Shown one piece after another: positions 49,955 through 62,057 of a DNA stretch of 64,000 nucleotides (within the stretch, counting starts at the first letter, position 1; the number at the start of each line of letters is the position of its first letter). The notes below the pieces were generated by a model. The model had not been told where the DNA came from. It saw only the letters and a program-made list of their open reading frames with translations, and did no database searches. Made by a program: the position numbers and the translations under genes. This DNA comes from Enterobacter sp. GTDB taxonomy: Bacteria; Pseudomonadota; Gammaproteobacteria; Enterobacterales; Enterobacteriaceae. Where the stretch lies: the NCBI GenBank assembly GCA_022649305.1, contig JALCNW010000004.1:62001-126000 (forward strand), given 5' to 3'.

Positions 49955-52025
49955 TCTGGTGGCAATGTTGCGCTTGCCGAGCAACATTAAATCGTCGCAA
50001 TGGCAAATCCTTGCCGGGCCGATTCTCATCCTGCTAATTCTGTCGATGATGGTGCTGCCGTTGCCAGCATTCATCCTTGACCTGCTTTTTACTTTTAACA
50101 TTGCGCTTTCCATCATGGTGTTGCTGGTGGCGATGTTTACCCAACGCACGCTGGAGTTTGCCGCATTTCCAACCATTCTGCTGTTTACCACGTTGCTGCG
50201 CCTGGCGCTGAACGTAGCCTCTACGCGTATCATCCTGATGGATGGTCATACGGGTGGTGCAGCGGCGGGTAAAGTGGTTGAAGCCTTTGGTCACTTCCTT
50301 GTTGGCGGTAACTTCGCCATCGGTATCGTGGTGTTTATCATCCTCGTGATCATTAACTTTATGGTCATTACCAAAGGTGCGGGGCGTATCGCCGAAGTTG
50401 GCGCGCGTTTTGTGCTGGACGGGATGCCGGGCAAGCAGATGGCGATCGATGCCGATCTGAACGCTGGGTTAATTGGCGAAGATGAGGCTAAAAAACGCCG
50501 TTCTGACGTTACGCAAGAAGCCGATTTTTATGGCTCGATGGACGGTGCGAGTAAGTTCGTGCGTGGCGATGCCATCGCCGGCATCTTGATCATGGTGATA
50601 AACGTAGTCGGCGGCCTGCTGGTTGGCGTTTTGCAACACGGCATGGACGTAGGTCACGCGGCGGAAAGCTATACGCTGTTGACCATCGGTGACGGCCTGG
50701 TGGCGCAGATACCGGCTTTGGTTATCTCCACCGCGGCGGGCGTTATCGTCACCCGCGTGAGTACCGATCAGGACGTGGGCCAGCAGATGGTCGGGCAACT
50801 GTTCAGTAACCCAAACGTACTGATGTTGTCCGCTGCGGTTCTGGGCCTGCTGGGGATGGTCCCGGGAATGCCAAACTTCGTCTTCCTGCTGTTCACCGCC
50901 GCATTACTCGGCCTGGCCTGGTGGCTGCGCGGTAAAGATATTAAGCCTGCGGCAGAACCTGCTCCGGTCAAAATGCCGGAAAACACCCAGGCCGTTGAAG
51001 CTACGTGGAATGACGTCCAGCTTGAAGACTCCCTGGGGATGGAGGTGGGTTATCGTCTGATCCCGATGGTTGATTTTCAGCAGGATGGTGAGCTGCTCGG
51101 GCGCATTCGCAGCATCCGTAAAAAATTCGCGCAGGACATGGGTTTCCTGCCGCCGGTGGTTCACATCCGCGACAATATGGATCTGCCGCCCGCGCGCTAC
51201 CGCATCCTGATGAAGGGCGTGGAAATTGGCAGCGGCGATGCCTACCCTGGACGCTGGCTGGCGATCAATCCAGGGACGGCCGCAGGGACATTGCCTGGCG
51301 AACAAACTATCGATCCGGCCTTTGGGCTGGCGGCCATCTGGATTGAGAGCGCGCTAAAAGAGCAGGCGCAAATTCAGGGGTATACCGTGGTTGAAGCCAG
51401 TACCGTCGTCGCGACGCATCTCAACCACCTGATAGGACAATTCTCTGCCGAACTGTTTGGACGTCAGGAAGCGCAGCAACTGCTTGACCGCGTGACGCAA
51501 GAGATGCCAAAGCTGACGGAAGATCTGGTACCGGGCGTCGTCACGTTGACCACGCTGCATAAGGTCCTGCAAAACCTGCTTGACGAAAAAGTGCCGATTC
51601 GCGATATGCGTACCATTCTGGAAACGCTGGCGGAGCATGCACCGCTGCAAAGCGATCCGCATGAGCTGACCGCCGTTGTGCGCGTCGCACTGGGCCGCGC
51701 GATTACTCAGCAGTGGTTCCCGGGTTCGGGAGAAGTGCAGGTCATTGGGCTTGATACGCCGCTCGAACGCTTGCTATTGCAGGCATTACAGGGCGGTGGC
51801 GGGCTGGAGCCGGGTCTGGCGGACCGACTGCTGGCGCAAACGCAAGAGGCGCTAGGACGTCAGGAGATGCTCGGCGCACCGCCGGTGTTGCTGGTTAATC
51901 ACGCACTGCGTCCACTGCTCTCTCGCTTCCTTCGTCGTAGCCTGACCCAACTGGTGGTGCTGTCGAATATGGAGCTGTCGGATAACCGCCAAATTCGAAT
52001 GACGGCGACGATAGGAGGTAAATAA
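49947..52025 (+). CDS. flhA: Flagellar type III export protein FlhA
   Basis: The 692-residue product equals E. coli FlhA. The N-terminal half has about eight membrane helices with the conserved FHIPEP-family loop (GAGRIAEVGARFVLDGMPGKQMAIDADLNAG). The C-terminal cytoplasmic half forms the nonameric ring that docks export chaperones. It is the core of the proton-driven export gate with FlhB. Overlap with flhB and a one-base overlap with flhE show a tight operon. Confidence 0.98.
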   Translation: MANLVAMLRLPSNIKSSQWQILAGPILILLILSMMVLPLPAFILDLLFTFNIALSIMVLLVAMFTQRTLEFAAFPTILLFTTLLRLALNVASTRIILMDGHTGGAAAGKVVEAFGHFLVGGNFAIGIVVFIILVIINFMVITKGAGRIAEVGARFVLDGMPGKQMAIDADLNAGLIGEDEAKKRRSDVTQEADFYGSMDGASKFVRGDAIAGILIMVINVVGGLLVGVLQHGMDVGHAAESYTLLTIGDGLVAQIPALVISTAAGVIVTRVSTDQDVGQQMVGQLFSNPNVLMLSAAVLGLLGMVPGMPNFVFLLFTAALLGLAWWLRGKDIKPAAEPAPVKMPENTQAVEATWNDVQLEDSLGMEVGYRLIPMVDFQQDGELLGRIRSIRKKFAQDMGFLPPVVHIRDNMDLPPARYRILMKGVEIGSGDAYPGRWLAINPGTAAGTLPGEQTIDPAFGLAAIWIESALKEQAQIQGYTVVEASTVVATHLNHLIGQFSAELFGRQEAQQLLDRVTQEMPKLTEDLVPGVVTLTTLHKVLQNLLDEKVPIRDMRTILETLAEHAPLQSDPHELTAVVRVALGRAITQQWFPGSGEVQVIGLDTPLERLLLQALQGGGGLEPGLADRLLAQTQEALGRQEMLGAPPVLLVNHALRPLLSRFLRRSLTQLVVLSNMELSDNRQIRMTATIGGK

Positions 52026-52417
52026 TGCGCAAATGGCTATGGGTTTTATGGTTGCCACTTGCGGCGCAGGCCGCGGGCGATGGAATGTGGCAGGCCAGCA
52101 GTATCGGCACTACGTTGAGCAACCGTGGCGTGGCGGCTTCGTCGCGCCCTCTGGCGTCGTCTGAACCGGTTTCAGGACTGATGACGCTGGTGGTCTGGCG
52201 TTATCAACTGATTGGCCCAACGCCTGCTGGCCTGCGCGTGCGCCTGTGTTCGCAAACACGATGTACCGAGCTTGACGGCGAAAGTGGCACCACCCACGCC
52301 TTCAATAATGTGCCCGCTATTGAGCCGCTGCGCTTTATCTGGGAAGTGCCGGGCGGTGGACGTCTGATCCCGGCACTCAAAGTGCAAAGTAATTCCGTTA
52401 TCGTTAACTACCGCTAG
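52025..52417 (+). CDS. flhE: Flagellar protein FlhE
   Basis: The 130-residue product has an N-terminal signal peptide (MRKWLWVLWLPLAAQAAGDG) and matches FlhE of E. coli and Salmonella. FlhE is periplasmic, limits proton leakage through the export apparatus and is not strictly needed for swimming. Two cysteines (LCSQTRC) are close together. Its start overlaps the flhA stop (TAATG). Confidence 0.95.
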   Translation: MRKWLWVLWLPLAAQAAGDGMWQASSIGTTLSNRGVAASSRPLASSEPVSGLMTLVVWRYQLIGPTPAGLRVRLCSQTRCTELDGESGTTHAFNNVPAIEPLRFIWEVPGGGRLIPALKVQSNSVIVNYR

Positions 52418-52431
52418 TTGCCTGCCTTTTC

Positions 52432-52461
52432 ACCAGCCTTCAGTCTAATCTGACGGCTGGT
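52432..52461 (+). terminator. Hairpin downstream of flhE
   Basis: ACCAGCC-T-TCAG / CTGA-C-GGCTGGT, an 11-bp stem with one mismatch; no T-run. Probable end of the flhBAE transcript. Confidence 0.55.
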
Positions 52462-52490
52462 TCGCAAAAATGACCCTGCCTTTTGATAGT

Positions 52491-52509
52491 AAAGAAACGC
52501 TGTTTTATA
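52491..52509 (+). promoter_or_regulatory. KdgR-like operator upstream of rhiT
   Basis: AAAGAAACGCTGTTTTATA matches the KdgR palindrome AATGAAAC-N3-GTTTCATT at 13 of 16 defined positions. In Dickeya the rhiTN operon is repressed by KdgR and activated by RhaS, so a KdgR site 170 bp before rhiT makes sense. Binding is inferred. Confidence 0.6.
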
Positions 52510-52677
52510 AATCGGTGACACGCGTACTGATTCTCTTTGCATTTTTGCCATTCGCCTGGCCGTGGTGGCAAAAACAGAAAGGTATCAACACAGCGATACT
52601 TTTACTGTAGCCGTGTAAAAACTCCCGGACGAGGTTTGCATACAGGGAGTCTCCCAAAACTTATAGGGTTGACGGCA

Positions 52678-54261
52678 ATGAAAACACGTAAAATTGGACT
52701 CACAAATTACCTTGCTTATGGATCAGGCGATTTTCTTGGCGCGGGCACGACGGCGTTGACTGCTGCCTGGCTTTTGTACTTCTATACCACCTTCTGCGGA
52801 CTTTCGCCTATTGAGGCGACATTCATCTTTGCGGCGGCCAGGGTGCTCGATGCGGTTGTCAGTCCGCTCATGGGCTTCTTAACCGATAACTTTGGTACGA
52901 CCTGGCTCGGCAAACGCTTTGGCCGTCGTAAGTTCTTTATTCTGCTGGGTATTCCATTCGTGTTCAGCTACTCGCTGATGTGGGTGGGCGACATGAGCTT
53001 TTGGTATTATCTGGTCACTTACCTGGTGTTTGACATTGTCTACACCATGATTCTGGTGCCGTACGAAACGCTGGTCCCAGAAATGACCGACGATTTCAAA
53101 CAGAAAACCAAATTCTCAGGGGCGCGCATTTCGATGGCGCAAATGTCGGCGATTCTGGCCTCCTTCCTGCCGGGCATTCTGCTGACGCATTTCGGTAAAG
53201 ACAACGCGGTGTCCTTCTTCTATGCGAGCCTGGTGTTCTCCGTACTGTGCGCGGTGATGCTGACCTTCGTCTGGTTCTTCACCTGGGAACGTCCACGAGA
53301 AGAGTGGTCTGAAGCGGCGCTTCGTGCTGAAGAAGAGAAGAAAAAACTGAACCTGAGTCAGAGCCTCAACCGTCTGTTTGTTGAGCTCAGCTCTACGCTG
53401 CGCGTGAAGATTTTCCGCCAGCATCTGGGGATGTATCTTGGCGGCTATATCGCCCAGGACGTGTTCAACGCCGTGTTCACCTATTACGTGGTGTTCGTAC
53501 TGATGCAGGAAGCCTCGATGGCGTCTAACCTGCTGGGAACAATGGCAATCTTCCAGTTCATCGCCGTTATCGCAATGATCCCACTCTGTATTCGCTTTGG
53601 ACCAGCACCGTCTTACCGGATGGTGGTGGTGCTGTTTGGCCTGGCGTCAATCTCCTACGCTGTACTCTATTACGCAGGGCTGAGTGATGTGTATTCCCTT
53701 CTGCTGCTGGTTTCTGCCGTTGCAGGTCTGGGACGCGGTGGTATCAACTATGTTCCGTGGAACGTTTACACCTATATTGCCGATGTGGATGAAGTGATCA
53801 CCGGGCAGCGTCGCGAAGGCATCTTCGCAGGCATCATGACCTTGACCCGTAAAGCCTCGCAGGCAGGTGCCATTATGCTGGTGGGGATTGTCATGCAGAT
53901 GTCCGGCTTTGTGAGCGGTCAAAAAACACAGCCAGCGGAAGTGAGTCACACCATCCTGATGATCCTGAGCGTTGGTACCATTCTGGTGCTGTTCTGCGGC
54001 TTCCTGGTTTCGCTGCGCTTTAAACTCAATTTGCAAACCCACAGCACACTGCGCGAAGAGACGGCCAAAATGCGCGAGTCAGGTCGGGCGATGCCGGACA
54101 CCGCTACGCCGCAGGCGCGCGAAACGGTGGAACTGCTGGCGGGTATGCCGTACGAATCGCTGTGGGGCAACAACAACATTGGTTATCTGAATCGTAATAA
54201 GCCTGCTGCACCTTCGCTGAAGGATCGCGCGGTACTGAATTCGACTTATCACAGAGGTTAA
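52678..54261 (+). CDS. rhiT: Rhamnogalacturonide (GPH/MFS) transporter, RhiT-like
   Basis: The 527-residue product has 12 predicted membrane segments and GPH-family (MelB-like) motifs: LTNYLAYGSGDF near the start, DAVVSPLMGFLTDN, and GKRFGRRKFFILLGIPF. The pairing with a GH105 unsaturated-glucuronyl hydrolase four bases downstream is the arrangement of Dickeya rhiTN, which imports and cleaves rhamnogalacturonan oligomers from pectin. ATG at 52678 was chosen because the GPH N-terminus starts here; the 47 residues upstream in frame do not look coding. The C-terminal 60 residues are a long cytoplasmic tail. The exact glycoside is inferred. Confidence 0.83.
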   Translation: MKTRKIGLTNYLAYGSGDFLGAGTTALTAAWLLYFYTTFCGLSPIEATFIFAAARVLDAVVSPLMGFLTDNFGTTWLGKRFGRRKFFILLGIPFVFSYSLMWVGDMSFWYYLVTYLVFDIVYTMILVPYETLVPEMTDDFKQKTKFSGARISMAQMSAILASFLPGILLTHFGKDNAVSFFYASLVFSVLCAVMLTFVWFFTWERPREEWSEAALRAEEEKKKLNLSQSLNRLFVELSSTLRVKIFRQHLGMYLGGYIAQDVFNAVFTYYVVFVLMQEASMASNLLGTMAIFQFIAVIAMIPLCIRFGPAPSYRMVVVLFGLASISYAVLYYAGLSDVYSLLLLVSAVAGLGRGGINYVPWNVYTYIADVDEVITGQRREGIFAGIMTLTRKASQAGAIMLVGIVMQMSGFVSGQKTQPAEVSHTILMILSVGTILVLFCGFLVSLRFKLNLQTHSTLREETAKMRESGRAMPDTATPQARETVELLAGMPYESLWGNNNIGYLNRNKPAAPSLKDRAVLNSTYHRG

Positions 54262-54265
54262 GATT

Positions 54266-55405
54266 ATGAAGGTGTGGCCTGTCAAACATAGCCCTTTACT
54301 GCGTCAGCCCGAGCATTTCATTGCCAGGGATGAACTGAAATCGCTGATTCAGAAGATGACGCACGGCCTGGTGAATATCCATGACAAAACGGGCGAATTT
54401 TTGCTGCGTCTCGACGATGGACGTGTGATTGACACCAAAGGCTGGTCGGGATGGGAATGGACGCACGGCGTCGGGCTATATGGTATCTGGCAGTATTATT
54501 GCCAGACCGGCGATGACGACATGCGTGACATCATCGACGGCTGGTTTGCCGATCGCTTTGCCGAAGGCGCAACCACCAAAAACGTGAACACCATGGCACC
54601 GTTCCTGACGCTGGCGTATCGCTACGAAGAGACGCGCAATCCCACGTATTTACCGTGGCTGGAAACCTGGGCTGAATGGGCAATGAACGACATGCCGCGC
54701 ACCAGTCACGGTGGTATGCAGCACATTACCCTGGCAGAAGAGAACCCTCAGCAGATGTGGGATGACACGCTGATGATGACCGTCCTGCCGCTGGCGAAAA
54801 TCGGCAAACTGCTGAACCGCCCGGAATACGTTGAAGAAGCGATCTATCAGTTCTTGCTTCACGTGCAGAACCTGATGGATCGTGAAACCGGGCTGTGGTT
54901 CCACGGCTGGAACTACGACGGGCAGCATAACTTTGCGAACGCCCGCTGGGCGCGCGGAAACAGCTGGCTAACGATAGTTATTCCGGACTTCCTTGAACTG
55001 GTGGATCTGCCGGAAAACAACGCCGTGCGACGCTATCTGGTCCAGGTGCTAAACGCGCAGATTGCCGCGCTGGCGAAGTGCCAGGATGAGAGCGGCCTGT
55101 GGCACACGCTGCTTGACGATCCTGATTCGTATCTGGAGGCGTCGGCGACGGCGGGGTTTGCGTATGGGATCCTGAAAGCGGTGCGCAAACGTTATGTGGG
55201 CGCGGAGTATGCTGAAGTCGCAGAGAAAGCCATTCGTGGGATTGTGAAAAACATCTCGCCGGAAGGCGAGTTATTGCAAACGTCGTTTGGTACAGGAATG
55301 GGCAGCAATCTGGAGTTCTACCGCCAGATCCCTTTAACATCGATGCCGTACGGACAGGCGATGGCAATTTTGTGTCTTACAGAATACTTACGGAAATATT
55401 TCTGA
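54266..55405 (+). CDS. rhiN: Unsaturated rhamnogalacturonyl hydrolase, GH105 (RhiN/YteR-like)
   Basis: The 379-residue protein has no signal peptide, so it is cytoplasmic, and has the (alpha/alpha)6 GH105 pattern: GWSGWEWTHGVGLYGIWQYY, then MWDDTLMM, where Asp165 corresponds to the catalytic Asp of YteR, WARGNSWLTI and SYLEASATAGFAYGILKAV. The family removes the unsaturated galacturonyl residue left by lyases from rhamnogalacturonan oligomers by hydrating the double bond. It follows the transporter by 4 bp, forming an uptake-and-hydrolysis pair. No lyase gene is nearby, so the substrate is probably made by other organisms or by genes elsewhere. Confidence 0.9.
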   Translation: MKVWPVKHSPLLRQPEHFIARDELKSLIQKMTHGLVNIHDKTGEFLLRLDDGRVIDTKGWSGWEWTHGVGLYGIWQYYCQTGDDDMRDIIDGWFADRFAEGATTKNVNTMAPFLTLAYRYEETRNPTYLPWLETWAEWAMNDMPRTSHGGMQHITLAEENPQQMWDDTLMMTVLPLAKIGKLLNRPEYVEEAIYQFLLHVQNLMDRETGLWFHGWNYDGQHNFANARWARGNSWLTIVIPDFLELVDLPENNAVRRYLVQVLNAQIAALAKCQDESGLWHTLLDDPDSYLEASATAGFAYGILKAVRKRYVGAEYAEVAEKAIRGIVKNISPEGELLQTSFGTGMGSNLEFYRQIPLTSMPYGQAMAILCLTEYLRKYF

Positions 55406-55498
55406 GGAGGCCCTACAAATTGCCGATTTGCACAATGTACGCCCTCTCCATTTTATAATCTGAACCCCATCACCTGGAACAGATTCAGGTCAGACAGC

Positions 55499-55533
55499 AG
55501 GACTAAGTCCGGTAATTTACCGGGCTTAGTCCT
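55499..55533. terminator. Hairpin between rhiN and argS
   Basis: A long stem of about 15 bp (AGGACTAAGTCCGGT with its complement, one G-T pair) with a tiny AT loop, between convergent genes. No clear T-run. Confidence 0.75.
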
Positions 55534-55560
55534 CTTAGTCTCAACTTTATTCTTTCGGTA

Positions 55561-57294
55561 TTACATACGCTCGACGGTTTCGATCCCTAAGGTATCCAGA
55601 CCAAGCTTAAGCGTTTTCGCGGTGAGCTGTGCCAGCTTCAGACGGCTGTTGCGAATCTCTTCGCTTTCAGCGGTGAGAATAGGGCAGTGCTCGTAGAATC
55701 CTGAGAACAGACCAGCAAGGTCGTACAGGTAAGCACACATCACGTGCGGCGTCCCTTCACGCGCGACAACCGTCAAGGTCTCTTCAAACTGCAACAGACG
55801 TGCCGCTAACTGAGCTTCACGATCTTCGTTAATCACAACCGTGGCATTGGCCAACTGGCTTTCATCCATATTCGCTTTACGGAACACGGACAATACGCGG
55901 GTGTAGGCATACTGCATGTATGGCGCAGTGTTGCCTTCGAAGGCCAGCATGTTATCCCAGTCGAAGATATAGTCGGTGGTGCGGTTCTTTGACAGATCCG
56001 CATATTTCACCGCACCGATACCGACAGCATTGGCCAGTTTTTCCAGCTCGTCGGCTGGCATGTCTGGGTTCTTCTCGGCGACCAAACGACGGGCGCGTTC
56101 CAGCGCTTCGTCCAGCAGATCGGATAGTTTGACCGTACCGCCTGCGCGGGTTTTAAACGGTTTGCCGTCTTTACCCAGCATCATGCCGAACATGTGGTGT
56201 TCCAGCGGAACGGAATCAGGAACGTAGCCCGCTTTACGCACGATTGTCCACGCCTGCATCAGGTGCTGGTGCTGACGGGAATCGATGTAATACAAGACGC
56301 GATCGGCATGCAGTGTTTCGTAGCGGTATTTTGCACAGGCAATATCGGTGGTGGTGTACAGATAGCCGCCATCCTTCTTACGGATGATCACGCCCATCGG
56401 TTCGCCTTCCTTGTTTTTATATTCATCAAGGAATACGACCGTTGCGCCTTCGCTCTCCACCGCCAGCCCTTTGGCTTTCAGGTCTTCAACGATACCCGGC
56501 AGCATTGGGTTGTACAGGCTTTCGCCCATCACGTCATCGCGGGTCAGGGTCACGTTCAGACGATTATAGGTGAGCTGATTCTGGGACATAGTAATGTCGA
56601 CCAGTTTGCGCCACATCTCGCGGAAGTACTCGTCGCCGCCCTGCAGTTTGACGACGTAGCTGCGCGCGCGCTCGGCGAAGGCTTCGTCTTCGTCGTAATG
56701 TTTTTTCGCTTCGCGGTAGAAACCTTCGAGGTCGGCCAGCGCCATTTCACCGGCATTTTCCTGCTGTTGTTTCTCTAAATAAGCAATCAGCATGCCGAAC
56801 TGGGTGCCCCAGTCGCCGACGTGGTTGGCGCGAATAACGCGATGGCCCAGGAACTCCTGCGTGCGTACTGCCGCATCGCCGATGATAGTTGAGCGCAGGT
56901 GGCCAACGTGCATCTCTTTCGCCACGTTTGGCGCGGAATAGTCAATCACAATGGTCTGTGCTGGCGGTTGGGTCACGCCCAGACGGTCGGATTTAAGCGC
57001 GGCATCAACGTGGGTTGCCAGGAACGCAGGCTCAAGGAAAATGTTGATAAAGCCCGGACCGGCAATTTCGGTTTTGCTGGCGATACCGCCCAGATCCAGA
57101 TGAGTCAGCACCAGCTCAGCGAGTTGTCGCGGCGGCATGCCCAGTTTCTTGGCTACTGCCATCACGCCATTGGCCTGATAGTCGCCAAACTGTACTTTCG
57201 CTGACTGACGAACCTGTGGTTCGCAATCCGCAGGCGCGCCTGCGGCAATCATTGCCTGACTGACTTTTTCGGAGAGAAGAGCCTGAATATTCAC
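55561..57294 (-). CDS. argS: Arginyl-tRNA synthetase
   Basis: The 577-residue class I synthetase equals E. coli ArgS. The ATP-binding HIGH-type motif is HVGHLRST (after NVAKEM). A canonical KMSKS is replaced by the [11 protein letters not shown] segment, as usual for ArgRS. The N-terminal Add1 domain and the C-terminal anticodon-binding domain (ending [14 protein letters not shown]) are present. It charges tRNA-Arg. The start is GTG at 57292-57294, as in E. coli. Confidence 0.99.
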   Translation of the reverse strand: MNIQALLSEKVSQAMIAAGAPADCEPQVRQSAKVQFGDYQANGVMAVAKKLGMPPRQLAELVLTHLDLGGIASKTEIAGPGFINIFLEPAFLATHVDAALKSDRLGVTQPPAQTIVIDYSAPNVAKEMHVGHLRSTIIGDAAVRTQEFLGHRVIRANHVGDWGTQFGMLIAYLEKQQQENAGEMALADLEGFYREAKKHYDEDEAFAERARSYVVKLQGGDEYFREMWRKLVDITMSQNQLTYNRLNVTLTRDDVMGESLYNPMLPGIVEDLKAKGLAVESEGATVVFLDEYKNKEGEPMGVIIRKKDGGYLYTTTDIACAKYRYETLHADRVLYYIDSRQHQHLMQAWTIVRKAGYVPDSVPLEHHMFGMMLGKDGKPFKTRAGGTVKLSDLLDEALERARRLVAEKNPDMPADELEKLANAVGIGAVKYADLSKNRTTDYIFDWDNMLAFEGNTAPYMQYAYTRVLSVFRKANMDESQLANATVVINEDREAQLAARLLQFEETLTVVAREGTPHVMCAYLYDLAGLFSGFYEHCPILTAESEEIRNSRLKLAQLTAKTLKLGLDTLGIETVERM

Positions 57295-57534
57295 CTGGGT
57301 ACCTTACATTTTTGACGCGAGTAAAAAGACCGCTCGCACCAGTTTGAGAATTTAGGGCGGGAGTATACTGCAAATGCCAACTGGCGTCAGCATTGCACCA
57401 CCTCTGGAGCGTTTAGAAAACAGCCAGAGAAATAGTGCATAAACATGCAGTGATAAAATCCCGAAATCTACGGTTGGTTGGCAAGGCCCAACAGAGTAAA
57501 TTAGCGGCTTTGCAACATGAAAAGAGTATCCCCT

Positions 57535-58095
57535 ATGGCGAACTGGCAAACCATTGACGAACTGCATGATATTTCCGCAGATTTACCTCGTTTCACTCAG
57601 GCGTTCACAGAACTTGCCACTCGTCTCGGGCTTGATATCACGCCGCTCGATGCCGATCACATTTCTTTGCGCTGCCATCAAAATGCGACGGCGGAGCGCT
57701 GGCGTCGCGGGTTTGAACAATGTGGCGAACTGTTGTCAGAAAACCTGATCAATGGTCGCCCCATTTGTTTGTTTAAACTGCATGAGCCGGTTTGTGTCGC
57801 GCACTGGCAGTTCAGCGTGGTGGAATTACCCTGGCCTGGTGAAAAGCGTTATCCGCATGAAGGCTGGGAACATATCGAAATTGTCCTGCCGGGCGAGCCT
57901 GATGCGCTGAATGCGCGTGCGTTGGCCTTGATGTCTGACGATGGGCTGAGCCAGTCGGGCATCTTTGTCAAAACCAGTTCTCCCAAAGGAGAGCGTGAAC
58001 GTTTGCCGAACCCAACGCTTGCCGTCACGGACGGTAAGGTAACGGTTAAGTTTCATCCATGGACTATCGAGCAAATTGTCGCCAGTGAAGAGTAG
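57535..58095 (+). CDS. yecM: YecM, glyoxalase-fold VOC-like metalloprotein
   Basis: The 186-residue product matches E. coli YecM (188). The structure-known family has a VOC/glyoxalase-like fold with conserved metal ligands; DADHISLRCHQN and EGWEHIEIVLPG carry the conserved His residues. Function unknown. ATG at 57535 (MANWQ) matches the family; the ORF could start at 57517 (six more residues), without a good ribosome site for either. Divergent from argS as in E. coli. Confidence 0.92.
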   Translation: MANWQTIDELHDISADLPRFTQAFTELATRLGLDITPLDADHISLRCHQNATAERWRRGFEQCGELLSENLINGRPICLFKLHEPVCVAHWQFSVVELPWPGEKRYPHEGWEHIEIVLPGEPDALNARALALMSDDGLSQSGIFVKTSSPKGERERLPNPTLAVTDGKVTVKFHPWTIEQIVASEE

Positions 58096-58182
58096 GCCGC
58101 AACAGTTTGTGAACTCACGCTGAGTTGGCAACTTTACGGCATGGCATGATGGTGTGTTGAAGTGGGTTTTAAGGAGGATGAC

Positions 58183-58926
58183 TTGGCGATTCTGGAGATT
58201 TGCTGTTACAGCAAGGAGTGCGCGCTTACCGCACAAAAGTACGGTGCGGATCGCGTTGAACTCTGCGCCGCGCCGAAAGAAGGTGGATTAACGCCATCCT
58301 ATGGCGTGCTGAAGTCGGTACGTGAGGCCGTGACGATCCCGGTGCACCCGATTATTCGCCCGCGTGGGGGGGATTTTTGCTATAGATCCGATGAATTCAG
58401 CGCCATGCTTGAGGACGTTGCTCTGGTGCGCGACCTTGGTTTTCCGGGGCTTGTGATTGGCCTGCTGGACAAAGATGCCAGGATCGATATTGCACGTATG
58501 CGCCACGTTATGACTGCTGCAAAAGGAATGGCGGTGACGTTTCATCGGGCCTTTGATATGTGCGTTAACCCGTTGCAAGCTTTTGATAATCTTGCAGAGT
58601 TAGGGGTTGCACGTATCCTGACATCGGGTCAGCAATCGTCGGCGGAAAAAGGAATTAAATTAATTACGGAACTAAAAGCACATTCAGGTGTTCCAATAAT
58701 TATGGCGGGTGCGGGTGTCCGTGCCAGCAATCTGGAAATGTTTATCAACGCAGGGGTTGAGGAGCTTCATAGCTCTGCTGGCAAATGGACGCCTTCACCC
58801 ATGCGTTATCGCAATACAGGGTTGTCAATGTCGACAGATGCCGAAGCGGATGAGTACTCCCGCTACGGTGTAGATGGAGAGTCGGTTGCGGTAATGAAAT
58901 CGATAATAGAGCGTCATCACGTGTAG
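58183..58926 (+). CDS. cutC: CutC family protein (copper homeostasis)
   Basis: The 247-residue TIM-barrel protein matches Cut[51 protein letters not shown] and HSSAGKW. It was named for copper tolerance; in E. coli that phenotype has been explained by the embedded sRNA MicL rather than the protein. The start is TTG at 58183, 5 bases after AAGGAGG. The in-frame GTG at 58162 would place that ribosome site inside the gene. The 3' half carries the predicted micL promoter. Confidence 0.93.
   Translation: MAILEICCYSKECALTAQKYGADRVELCAAPKEGGLTPSYGVLKSVREAVTIPVHPIIRPRGGDFCYRSDEFSAMLEDVALVRDLGFPGLVIGLLDKDARIDIARMRHVMTAAKGMAVTFHRAFDMCVNPLQAFDNLAELGVARILTSGQQSSAEKGIKLITELKAHSGVPIIMAGAGVRASNLEMFINAGVEELHSSAGKWTPSPMRYRNTGLSMSTDAEADEYSRYGVDGESVAVMKSIIERHHV
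58668..58696 (+). promoter_or_regulatory. Putative sigma-E promoter of micL inside cutC
   Basis: GGAACTA (58668-58674), 17-bp spacer, TCCAA (58692-58696) resembles the sigma-E pattern (GGAACTT with a TCNAA-type -10). It lies just where a 5' end is needed to give the roughly 310-nt MicL known in E. coli. Confidence 0.6.
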
Positions 58927-59015
58927 CAACGTAGCGATTTTTACCGCGCATCATCTTGCCCAATATGATGCTTGCTTGTACCAGGCCCCTGCAATTTCAA
59001 CAGGGGCCTTTTTTT
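58704..59015 (+). ncRNA. micL: MicL sRNA (lpp repressor), overlapping the cutC 3' end
   Basis: E. coli micL starts inside cutC from a sigma-E promoter, is about 307 nt and is processed to about 80 nt at its 3' end. Here a sigma-E-like promoter, a length of about 312 nt and a strong terminator agree. The segment TTACCGCGC (58941-58949) in the 3' part is fully complementary to GCGCGGTAA near the start of E. coli lpp, the known MicL target. The 5' end is estimated. Confidence 0.72.
58983..59015 (+). terminator. Terminator of cutC/micL
   Basis: AGGCCCCTG / CAGGGGCCT stem with a 9-base loop followed by a run of six or more T. Confidence 0.95.
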
Positions 59016-59044
59016 CACCTGTGCATTTCTGGTCGCCGCGTCGA

Positions 59045-61189
<2,145 letters not shown>

Positions 61190-61238
61190 ACAAACTCCCT
61201 GTTTTTGGCAGATGGCACTTCTATGATAGGGGCTGATT

Positions 61239-62057
61239 TCAGAAAAGAGAAGATTGTTGTGGGATGGCAGGGGCCGGTCCGAGTGACGGAACCGCAGCCT
61301 GCAAGGCTTGCCAAAGAGCATCGACCAGTTCAGGTGCCTGAGCGATATCAGGAGTATGCAAAAAGAGGTACGGGGTGGTGGTTTGCTCCCATTTCGGCAA
61401 CGTTTGCAGCCATACGGCAAATAAATCACGATTTTGCTGCATATTATCGCTGCCGATAAACCTCACCATCGGATGATTCGCCGTGACAATGGCATGCACA
61501 GGCACTTTAGGCTTTTTGCGTTGCGCATCAATAATCGCTTCGTTATGCGCAATGGCGCTGTGAACTGGCCGACTGTCGAGGATGACTCGGTTTACGCCAC
61601 GTTCGAGCAGGCCCCGATTGAACGTTTTCTCCGCTTCGCCTTTGGTAAAAAATTCCTGATGTCGCACTTCAACGCCGTAGCTAAAATCGCGCGGCAGGGC
61701 ATCAAGGAAGTGCCACAGCGCAGGGAGATCGCGCGGGCCAAAGGTGGCAGGTAATTGCAGCCAGTACTGGCCGATACGGTTTGCAAGCGGCGACAGGCGC
61801 TCGAAAAATTCCTGAGTGAGATCGTCACAGTTGCGCAAAGCCGCATTGTGGGAAATGGTTGCCGGGAATTTAAAACAAAAGCGAAAGTTATCGGTGGTTT
61901 GGTCGCGCCAGCGCTCGACAATTTCCGCCCTTGGCAGGGCATAGAGCGTGGTATTTCCCTCAACGCAGTTAAAGTGTCGAGCGTATTCTTCAAGGCTGGT
62001 GATGCCAAGGCGCACCCATTTCGGGTGCGACCATTGGGGCAGGCCCAGATACATCAT
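61239..62057 (-). CDS. yecE: YecE, DUF72 family protein
   Basis: The 272-residue product equals E. coli YecE (DUF72, TIM-barrel-like): [38 protein letters not shown]. Function unknown; DUF72 proteins are often encoded next to nucleic-acid or isochorismatase-type genes. It overlaps yecD by 4 bp, so it is co-translated with it. Confidence 0.95.
   Translation of the reverse strand: MMYLGLPQWSHPKWVRLGITSLEEYARHFNCVEGNTTLYALPRAEIVERWRDQTTDNFRFCFKFPATISHNAALRNCDDLTQEFFERLSPLANRIGQYWLQLPATFGPRDLPALWHFLDALPRDFSYGVEVRHQEFFTKGEAEKTFNRGLLERGVNRVILDSRPVHSAIAHNEAIIDAQRKKPKVPVHAIVTANHPMVRFIGSDNMQQNRDLFAVWLQTLPKWEQTTTPYLFLHTPDIAQAPELVDALWQALQAAVPSLGPAPAIPQQSSLF

Noticed and set aside
49947-52025. Chance minus-strand frames within flhA, argS, aspS and other conserved genes
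   Set aside because: All are antisense to strongly conserved coding sequence and lack their own signals.
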